This document shows, one piece after another, positions 1-5,208 of a stretch of 7,463 bases of DNA (position 1 is its first letter; each line of letters begins with the position of its first letter). The notes below the pieces were generated by a model, which did not search any database, had not been told where the DNA came from, and worked only from the letters and a program-made list of their open reading frames with translations. The translations under genes were made by a program, and so were the position numbers. Origin of the DNA: Candidatus Coatesiibacteriota bacterium (GTDB lineage Bacteria; RBG-13-66-14); contig WJMB01000237.1 in assembly GCA_014728185.1 (NCBI GenBank), forward strand, positions 1 through 7,463, in the 5' to 3' direction.

Positions 1-114
1 GGGCGGGGTGGCCTGCTGGTCGATGCCGGCGGCGCCTTCCGCAAGAAACGTGCCAACGCCGGGTGGTGCCGAGGGAGTTGGATCGGGGGGAGTTTTGCCG
101 AGGGGCGATGCGGC
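1..114. other. Unassigned edge segment downstream of the DUF3307 gene
   Basis: This segment lies 3' of the DUF3307 stop codon and runs off the window edge. The plus strand is open in frame 1 from the first base. However, that frame continues without a stop as the antisense of the DUF3307 gene, so its openness means little. On the minus strand there is a possible TTG start about 54 bases from the edge (reading L-A-R-F-L-R-K), with no clear ribosome binding site. No stem followed by a T-run was seen that would mark a terminator. Its content cannot be decided without flanking sequence. Confidence 0.3.
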
Positions 115-840
115 TCAGGGGTAGAGCTTCAGGCCGACCAGCACGGCCCAGATTCCGGCGAAGAGCAGGCTCAGCAGGTAATCGGCCGGGTAGGCGCCGT
201 TGAAGCTTCCGTCGTCGTCACCGTTACGCCGGGCGATAAAGGCCAGGGCAATGGGCGGCAGGACCGCCGGGGCCAGGAAGAAGGGGTGAAGCTGGACGGC
301 CGGCACCACGCAGGCGTAGACGACCAGACCGCAAAAGACCATGCTGTAGCGGTAGTAGGTGCTGAAGACGTCGCGTGTGAAACGCTTGCGCAGGCTGCGG
401 TTGATGAAGTTGACCAGGATCATCGTCACGTAGGTGGCCAGCAGCATCCCGGAGAGCAGGTTGATCAGGTAATCGTCGTGCCAGAGGTCGGCCGGGGTTC
501 CGGTGAGCCAGTCGTTGGGGCGCAGGTTGGCGAAGATGATCGCGATCAGGGCCAGCGAGGCGAAATGGGTGAACTGGTCGAGGACGAAGCCCCAGACGCC
601 GGATTTCTTGACCTTATCGAAGTAGGCGTGGCCTATCTGAAGCAGAAGCACGGCCAGGATGAACCAGGGGGAGTGCAGGTAGGGCAGACAGAGCGCCAGG
701 GTGACCACAAGATGGATTCCGGCGTGGAGGAAGACCCCCCAGCGCTTCTCGTAGCGCACGCGGAAGACGCCGTCGGTCTGCAGCGGGTAGTCGGCGATGA
801 GAAAGGCCAGCAGCAGACGGTAGAAAAGGGTAAGATTCAT
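115..840 (-). CDS. DUF3307 family multi-span membrane protein
   Basis: A 241-residue hydrophobic protein with no known biochemical function. The N-terminal ~110 residues carry the DUF3307 pattern: LIADYPLQTD at residues 14-23 (D17 and Q21), a histidine in LHAGIH (H39), GHAYFD at 70-75 (H71, D75) and LDQFTH at 87-92 (D88, Q89, H92). Conserved D, Q and H residues within membrane segments are typical of this family. Roughly seven or eight hydrophobic segments can be traced, near residues 4-20, 38-56, 58-75, 92-106, 126-146, 165-183, 186-203 and 221-238, so it should be an inner-membrane protein. The chosen ATG matches the usual family N-terminus. A longer frame beginning at 903 would overlap the cyclase gene and adds 21 unconvincing residues. 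No Shine-Dalgarno sequence precedes the ATG. The gene starts 22 bases after the cyclase stop, so translational coupling and co-transcription are likely. A role linked to cyclase signalling is only inferred from position. Confidence 0.85.
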   Translation of the reverse strand: MNLTLFYRLLLAFLIADYPLQTDGVFRVRYEKRWGVFLHAGIHLVVTLALCLPYLHSPWFILAVLLLQIGHAYFDKVKKSGVWGFVLDQFTHFASLALIAIIFANLRPNDWLTGTPADLWHDDYLINLLSGMLLATYVTMILVNFINRSLRKRFTRDVFSTYYRYSMVFCGLVVYACVVPAVQLHPFFLAPAVLPPIALAFIARRNGDDDGSFNGAYPADYLLSLLFAGIWAVLVGLKLYP

Positions 841-862
841 GGATTGATGAGCGAGGCCGGCG

Positions 863-3211
863 CTACTTGACCAGCATATTATGGATGGGCTCCCAGTCGT
901 CACCGGGAGGGTTGGCGTAGAGGCTGCGGGTCTGGATCATGTAGGAGCGGCTGGGGCCGTCCTCGGGGAAGTCGGCGGAGAGCGACTTGAAGGCCTCGAA
1001 GGCCTCGGCGAAGGCGGTGCTCTTCCAGAGCTCCAGGGCGGTGTTGAAGCGGTCCAGCAGCTCTATCTGCTCGCCTTGAGCCCGGCCCAGACCGAGCAGT
1101 TCGTAGCAGATAACCGGCTCCTGCTTGCCCTTGACGCGGAAGCTGCCCAGCTCGCGGACCAGGAAGTCGTCGATCAGACGCCGATGGGTGTATTCGCTGA
1201 TGATGATACTGGTGTTGAAGAACTTGTTCAGCGGCTCCAGGCGGGCGCCCAGGTTGACGTTGTCGCCCATGACGGTGTAGTCGAAGCGGTTGTGCGAGCC
1301 CATGTTGCCAACGACCATCGGCCCGGAGTTGACGCCGATGCGCATCGACATCGCCGGACGGTTCAGGTCGGCCCACTGGCTGTTGAGATCGTCGAGGCGT
1401 TCGAGCATCTCCAGGGCGGTGTGGCAGGCGGCGTCGGCGTGGTGCTGCAGGGGTACCGGAGCACCGAAGATGCCCATCACGGCGTCGCCGATGAACTTGT
1501 CCACCGTGCCCTTGTTCTCGAAGACCACCTGGGCCATCGGGGTCAGATAATCGTTCATCAGCTCGACGAGCTGCCCCGGTTCCATTTGTTCCGATATCGT
1601 GGTGAAACCCTTGACGTCGGTGAAGATCACCGAGAGCTCGCGCTTCTCGCCGCCCAGGCGGACCAGGTCCGGGTTGTCGATCATCTCGTCGACGACGGCG
1701 GGGGAGACGTAGTAGCTGAAGGTCTGCTTGATCTTGCGCTTGGCCCGCTGCTCGACCACGTAGTTATAGGCGACCAGGGCCAGCATGCCCATGATCATAC
1801 CCGAACCCGGGCGGACGATCTCCAGCCAGAGGTTTTGGCTCTCGAAGACGTTGAAGGCGATGATGATGTAACCCAAGAGCAGGGCGACGATCAGCGGCAC
1901 GGCCAGCCACCAGCGCAGATAGGCCACGGCGAAGCAGACGGCGAAGCTGAGCCCGATGAAGATCAACAGGGACAGGGTGGGGTCCAGCCGTCGCAGAAAG
2001 TCGCCGGAGAGCATGTTGTAGGCGGCGGTGGCGTGGATCTCGATACCGGGGTGGGCGTTGGAGTAGGGCGAGGAGATGAAGTCGAATAGGCTGCCGGCGG
2101 TGCCGCCGATCAGCACGATCTTGTTATGGAAGTTGTCGTATATTTGATCGGCCTTCTCCCGCGGGGTCATGTCGTCGCGGATGGCCGTGTACTGAATGTC
2201 GGTAAAGGAGTAATAGTTGAAGGTGCCCTCTTGACCCTGACCCGAGGGGCCGACGTAATTGAGCAGCAGCTCGCCCTGGGGGGTGGTGGGCACGGTGAGC
2301 CTGTCGCCCAAATGGAAGCCCACCGCCGGATCGAAGCGGATCTCCTCGAGGGGCACATCCTTGGCCGTGGCCACCGCGGCCAGAGCCAGGCTGGGATAGG
2401 CCAGCATCTCGCCGGGTCGCTCGCCCTGGGCGCTGATGGCCAGGGGCACCCGCCAGATGACCTCGTCCTCGGGATGCATCTTGGTGTGGCCCAGCATGTG
2501 CGAGGAGGCGGTCAGTTCTGGGATGGGCGGGTGATAGCCGGCGTACTGATAGAGGTTGCGCTGGGTCTCGCGGTCGGTCTCCAGGGCGAAGGCCTCGTAG
2601 GGGTGTCCGGCGAGTTCACGCAACTGCTCCAGGCTCGAGTACTCGACGGCGGCCATGCCCATCACCACGTTGCCGGTGCGCTCCACGGCGTCGGCGAAGA
2701 CCTCGTCCTCATCGTGGAGCTCCAGCCAAGCGCGCAGCTCGTCGACCTTCTCGCTCTCAGCCAGGACCTTCCGGCTCAGGCGTGGGTAGTCGGGGTTTCC
2801 GGCGGGTTCGAGGAAGTGGATATCAAAAACGACGGCGGCCGGGTCGGCCAACCGCAGCACATCGAGGACCTGGGCGTAGTACTCACGACTCCAGTCGAAG
2901 AAGCGGCCCAGCCCCTCCTGTTCGGGGGGCAGCAGGCTGCGGTCGTCGATGGCCACGATGACGATACCGGGCACCTTGGCGCCCGGGTTGTCGGAGCCCG
3001 GGAAATCGCGTCCCTTGGCGCGGACACGGGCCCGCATAGTGGACAGCTCGAACTCCTCGAAATAGCCGGTCAGGTTGAGCAGAAAGGCCGCCAGGGTGGC
3101 CAGGGAGGCCACCAGCAGGGTAATCAGCAGCTTCTTGCCCATCCGCATCCCGCGGGTGCTCTTGCCGGTTTGTCTGCTTTCGGCCAGGGCTCCTCCCCGG
3201 ATTGGAGTCAC
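863..3211 (-). CDS. CHASE2-domain class IIIb adenylate cyclase (transmembrane receptor cyclase)
   Basis: A 782-residue sensor enzyme predicted to make cAMP from ATP. In order: a membrane anchor at about 27-48; an extracytoplasmic CHASE2 sensor at about 50-405, including the typical VIVAIDDRSL (84-93) and IVLIGGTAGSLFD (365-377); hydrophobic segments near 411-431, 436-453 and 468-485; a short linker (about 486-522); and a class III cyclase domain from about 524 to 705. Catalytic residues appear complete: metal-binding D532 (FTDVKGFT) and D576, purine-contacting K572 (DKFIGD) and T646, N653 and R657 (NLGAR). Thr at position 646, where many cyclases have Asp, marks class IIIb, and the Lys/Thr pair favours ATP over GTP. 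The tail at 715-782 is a short helical, TPR-like region often seen in CHASE2 cyclases. The start is uncertain: the GTG at 3211 gives this length, but ATG codons at 3148 and 3142 lie just before the anchor, and none has a good ribosome binding site. Confidence 0.93.
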   Translation of the reverse strand: MTPIRGGALAESRQTGKSTRGMRMGKKLLITLLVASLATLAAFLLNLTGYFEEFELSTMRARVRAKGRDFPGSDNPGAKVPGIVIVAIDDRSLLPPEQEGLGRFFDWSREYYAQVLDVLRLADPAAVVFDIHFLEPAGNPDYPRLSRKVLAESEKVDELRAWLELHDEDEVFADAVERTGNVVMGMAAVEYSSLEQLRELAGHPYEAFALETDRETQRNLYQYAGYHPPIPELTASSHMLGHTKMHPEDEVIWRVPLAISAQGERPGEMLAYPSLALAAVATAKDVPLEEIRFDPAVGFHLGDRLTVPTTPQGELLLNYVGPSGQGQEGTFNYYSFTDIQYTAIRDDMTPREKADQIYDNFHNKIVLIGGTAGSLFDFISSPYSNAHPGIEIHATAAYNMLSGDFLRRLDPTLSLLIFIGLSFAVCFAVAYLRWWLAVPLIVALLLGYIIIAFNVFESQNLWLEIVRPGSGMIMGMLALVAYNYVVEQRAKRKIKQTFSYYVSPAVVDEMIDNPDLVRLGGEKRELSVIFTDVKGFTTISEQMEPGQLVELMNDYLTPMAQVVFENKGTVDKFIGDAVMGIFGAPVPLQHHADAACHTALEMLERLDDLNSQWADLNRPAMSMRIGVNSGPMVVGNMGSHNRFDYTVMGDNVNLGARLEPLNKFFNTSIIISEYTHRRLIDDFLVRELGSFRVKGKQEPVICYELLGLGRAQGEQIELLDRFNTALELWKSTAFAEAFEAFKSLSADFPEDGPSRSYMIQTRSLYANPPGDDWEPIHNMLVK

Positions 3212-3224
3212 ACTCGCTGACGAG

Positions 3225-3239
3225 CTTCAACCGTTGAAG
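3225..3239. promoter_or_regulatory. 15-bp palindrome just upstream of the cyclase gene, candidate operator
   Basis: CTTCAAC-C-GTTGAAG is a perfect 7-bp inverted repeat around one base. It ends 14 bases before the GTG start at 3211. With a one-base centre it is more likely a dimeric DNA-binding site than an RNA hairpin. The binding protein is unknown; the nearby Crp-family regulator is one candidate, although the motif does not resemble the classical TGTGA-N6-TCACA site. Confidence 0.35.
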
Positions 3240-3254
3240 TCTGTTTTACACCTA

Positions 3255-3276
3255 GTTTACGTTTTGTTGACGTTTG
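3255..3276. repeat. Tandem 11-bp direct repeat upstream of the cyclase gene
   Basis: Two adjacent copies, GTTTACGTTTT and GTTGACGTTTG, match at 9 of 11 positions and share the core GTT-ACGTTT. The period is close to one helical turn, so both copies would face the same side of the DNA. They lie 44-65 bases upstream of the annotated cyclase start, where a promoter or activator site could be. Confidence 0.35.
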
Positions 3277-3793
3277 GGATTATGCACCCAGTTCGGACCT
3301 GATCGTGCTTGTAACCTGCTGATAATACATGTGTAGATCCAGTAGTATCTGTCACAAAACGCGCAGCCAAAATGTGGGGGCGACAAGGTACGTGATTATT
3401 ATCAAAGCAGCATTTCTGCAGTGTATATTCGATATAATCTCGAAATGCACAATGTATGCATTCGCAGCAATAACAAGCAATTTTATAACAGCATAAAGAA
3501 TCGGCGGCCAATCGCGGCAAAATAGTGTGGCTACCAAGGACTCATTGCCCCTCCCTTTATCGGGCCTGCTTGGTCCGATCACGTTCCATGATGCCATACG
3601 TTTGTTAGACCCTTTGCTGACAAGACTCGATTACTCGATCATCCCAGCGCGGCAATCCGGCGGCTTCGTTGATTGAACGCGGCAATTGCGGTCACCATCG
3701 GCCGGTGGGCACTCGCAATCCCGGGTAGTCCGTCCAGGGAGCCCTCTGCCGCATCGGTTCCCCCCACGTTGAAGCGGGCGTGGTTGGTAAGCG

Positions 3794-3850
3794 ACGGAGA
3801 CTCGTCGTCCGGCGGCGTTACACAAGCCGCCGACTACCCATCGCCTCCGT
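3794..3850. repeat. Composite inverted repeat (nested stem-loop) downstream of the crp-like gene
   Basis: The inner stem CGGCGGC (3810-3816) pairs perfectly with GCCGCCG (3826-3832) across a 9-base loop. An outer stem ACGGAG (3794-3799) pairs with CTCCGT (3845-3850). It lies 36-92 bases past the regulator's stop codon. There is no T-run after it on the minus strand, so a classical intrinsic terminator is not shown. It could stabilise an mRNA end or be part of an untranslated RNA. Confidence 0.4.
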
Positions 3851-3855
3851 GACCA

Positions 3856-3870
3856 CCGGGGCGCGCCCGG
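3856..3870 (-). terminator. Weak candidate transcription-end hairpin after the crp-like gene
   Basis: Read on the minus strand, CCGGG-CGCGC-CCCGG forms a 5-bp all-GC stem with a 5-base loop, beginning 15 bases after the regulator's stop codon. No T-tract follows, so it could be only part of a pause or end structure. The low confidence reflects the short stem and missing T-run. Confidence 0.2.
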
Positions 3871-3885
3871 GGGGCCGTCGTCGGT

Positions 3886-4545
3886 TCAGGCGTCGCCGAA
3901 CTGCTCTTTCATCTCGAGGTAGTTCATGAAGCGTTCGAGGTGTTCCATCGAGTAGATGATCATCTCATTGCCCTGGATTTCCATCACCTTGGCGCGCACC
4001 AGGGTCTGGATGATCTCTTCGACCTTGGGTCGGGGCAGGCCGACCATGCCGGTGAGTTCGGTGAGGGCGAACTCTTTCTTGAGGCTGATGCCGCCGCCGG
4101 ACTTGGCCTCGCCGTGCTTCTGGCAGAGCAGCATCATCGTGCCGGTGATGCGCGAGGAGTTGTCGCGGTAGAGCAGGGTCTTTATCTTGCGGTCGGCCTC
4201 GCGCATCCGGTTGGACATCTTGCGCAGGATGCGCATGATGAGCTTTGGGTTGGTGGAGATCTGGGACTCGAAGATGTCGGAGGAGAGGACGATGAGCTTG
4301 GAGGCCGACACGGATCGGGCGGTGGCCGAGCGCGGCTGGTTGTCGATGATTGCCATCTCGCCGAAGAACTCGCCCTCGTCGAAAACGGCTAGAGTGGTCT
4401 CGATGTCTCGGCTCATCTTGGTGATGGCGACCTTGCCAGCGTAGATGATAAACATCTCGTCGCCGATGTCGCCCTCCTTGAAGATCACCTCGCCGGCCTT
4501 GTACTCGCGGCCGAATTTCTTGTAAACCTCTTCACCCATCTTCAT
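3886..4545 (-). CDS. Crp/Fnr-family transcriptional regulator with cyclic-nucleotide-binding domain
   Basis: A 219-residue cytoplasmic DNA-binding protein of normal length for the Crp family. Residues about 8-110 form the cNMP-binding beta-barrel, with glycine turns at YKAGEVIFKEGD (15-26). The phosphate-binding cassette reads FGEMA (61-65), then PRSATAR (71-77), so E63, R72 and S73, which hold the ribose and cyclic phosphate in E. coli CRP, are present. No iron-sulfur cysteine cluster of the Fnr kind is visible (only one Cys, C141). A long dimerisation helix spans about 100-125. A winged helix-turn-helix spans about 157-200, with LTELTGMVGLPRPKVEEII as the probable helix-turn-helix core. About 20 residues follow the wing. 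The ATG at 4545 is preceded by AAGGA at good spacing. The gene shares a strand with a class III adenylate cyclase 674 bases downstream, which supports cAMP as ligand. Target genes are unknown. Confidence 0.9.
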   Translation of the reverse strand: MKMGEEVYKKFGREYKAGEVIFKEGDIGDEMFIIYAGKVAITKMSRDIETTLAVFDEGEFFGEMAIIDNQPRSATARSVSASKLIVLSSDIFESQISTNPKLIMRILRKMSNRMREADRKIKTLLYRDNSSRITGTMMLLCQKHGEAKSGGGISLKKEFALTELTGMVGLPRPKVEEIIQTLVRAKVMEIQGNEMIIYSMEHLERFMNYLEMKEQFGDA

Positions 4546-4552
4546 AAGGCGT

Positions 4553-4560
4553 GTCCTTTC
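4553..4560 (-). promoter_or_regulatory. Ribosome binding site of the crp-like gene
   Basis: On the minus strand GAAAGGAC precedes the ATG at 4545 by about 7-8 bases. This is the clearest Shine-Dalgarno sequence in the window, and it supports the first of two nearby in-frame ATG codons (residues 1 and 3). Confidence 0.6.
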
Positions 4561-4578
4561 AGCGGGTTCCGGCCCGCT
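4561..4578. promoter_or_regulatory. 18-bp inverted repeat next to the regulator's ribosome binding site
   Basis: AGCGGG-N6-CCCGCT is a perfect 6-bp inverted repeat with a 6-base spacer. It directly abuts the Shine-Dalgarno sequence and lies 16-33 bases upstream of the ATG. The 6-base spacer is the same as in Crp-type sites, but the sequence is not the E. coli consensus. It may be an operator for autoregulation or a leader RNA hairpin that affects translation. Confidence 0.35.
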
Positions 4579-4708
4579 CGGTGGCCGAAGCCGCTCTCGA
4601 AGGTTGTTCTCTGGTTGTGGCGATCGATCTGTGATCGAAACGGGGACCCGGCGGTTTTCGGTGCGATAAGCGCGTCCTTGCCGTGCTTCAAGACTCCTCG
4701 ATTAACAG

Positions 4709-4724
4709 GGCATCATGGAACATG
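4709..4724. repeat. 16-bp repeat also present inverted at 3580-3595, flanking the crp-like gene
   Basis: GGCATCATGGAACATG here matches the reverse complement of 3580-3595 (GGCATCATGGAACGTG) at 15 of 16 positions. A weaker related copy, CATCATGCAAGATG, is at 4803-4816 (12 of 14 positions). Two copies therefore face each other across the regulator gene. This could be a shared protein-binding site or the ends of an old small element. Confidence 0.4.
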
Positions 4725-5208
4725 TCCGGCCATGATCAGGCTGAGGGAAGCGGTTTGCTGGGCACCCACAGCCCCGGGGATTCCTCATTTGAATCAACCA
4801 CTCATCATGCAAGATGCACCTATTGCTTGGCATAAGTGAACATAAAAAGGGATAACCGTCTGCTTTCAGGACAGATACAAGTGTGCCAACATTTGGAAGT
4901 GCTGCAGATCACGCCTTTCTTCGCCGCCACCGCTCGACCAACTGCCCTAAGCCAAGAAAATGCGGAACACCACGCGCGCTATCAGCAGATTAGGGTCATG
5001 ATCCGGTCCAGGCGGGTTGCATGATCCCTGACCAATTGTTGCGGTGAAGCTTGAGCGGAGTTGTCCGTCCGGTGGGCTCATCACACAATCAACACGGCCG
5101 ATCGGCTCCGGCGCGACTGTCCGTTACCGAGGCTGTCGTCGCGAAAGCCCGCTCACCCGCCGAGCTAAGCAAAGTATATCAGTAAACGTGGTCCGATGTC
5201 AGCCCGGC

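Larger units (their letters stand above)
3212..3885. other. 674-base stretch without a credible gene, between the crp-like gene and the cyclase
   Basis: It divides by composition. Bases 3241-3540 are AT-enriched (127 G+C of 300, hand count) and contain several A/T hexamers resembling -10 elements, but no -10/-35 pair with good spacing on the minus strand. Bases about 3640-3880 are GC-rich with several inverted repeats. Short open frames exist: minus-strand frames of 81 and 87 codons across 3257-3597, and 64 codons at 3639-3833. Their products are low-complexity or cysteine-rich and match no family I recognise. The minus-strand part nearest 3211 should hold the promoter and leader of the cyclase gene. 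No tRNA or other RNA gene was recognised. Confidence 0.6.
4546..5208. other. 663-base stretch without a credible gene, upstream of the crp-like gene
   Basis: This lies between the phosphodiesterase stop and the regulator start and should contain the regulator's promoter. Plus-strand frames of 74 and 62 codons (4615-4839 and 4836-5024) have no family-like features and no ribosome binding site. I recognise no tRNA, riboswitch or strong terminator. Visible structure is limited to an inverted repeat beside the regulator's ribosome binding site (4561-4578), CATCATG-type repeats (4709-4724 and 4803-4816), and two CATGATCC copies (4997-5004 and 5020-5027). Composition is mixed and less GC-rich than the flanking genes around 4800-4900. 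Confidence 0.6.

Noticed and set aside
881..3220. Plus-strand open frames of 402 and 364 codons opposite the cyclase
   Set aside because: Antisense shadows caused by high GC content and codon bias; the translations are low-complexity (runs of GV, HD, QG) with no recognisable family.
3433..3438. Perfect TATAAT hexamer on the plus strand, possible -10 element
   Set aside because: No TTGACA-like hexamer at 16-18 bases upstream, no extended -10 TG, and no plus-strand gene downstream.
3257..3597. Two minus-strand short frames (87 and 81 codons) in the AT-enriched island
   Set aside because: They overlap each other in different frames, lack ribosome binding sites, and give cysteine-rich or patchily hydrophobic products with no known motifs. 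Chance is the simpler explanation.
3513..3686. Three copies of CGCGGCAA (3513, 3648 and 3678)
   Set aside because: Only 8-9 bases long with irregular spacing. Not a CRISPR-like or iteron-like array; could easily be chance.
4629..4640. TGTGATCG half-site resembling E. coli CRP boxes upstream of the regulator
   Set aside because: The partner half at the required 6-base spacing reads CGGGG, not TCACA, so it is not a classical CRP site.
4615..5024. Two plus-strand short frames (74 and 62 codons) upstream of the crp-like gene
   Set aside because: No ribosome binding site, no family resemblance, and the opposite strand to every supported gene in the window.
4997..5027. Two CATGATCC copies, with GGTCA and TGACC flanks, resembling a regulatory repeat
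   Set aside because: The direct and inverted components do not combine into one consistent site, and there is no minus-strand gene start nearby to regulate. Too short to support.
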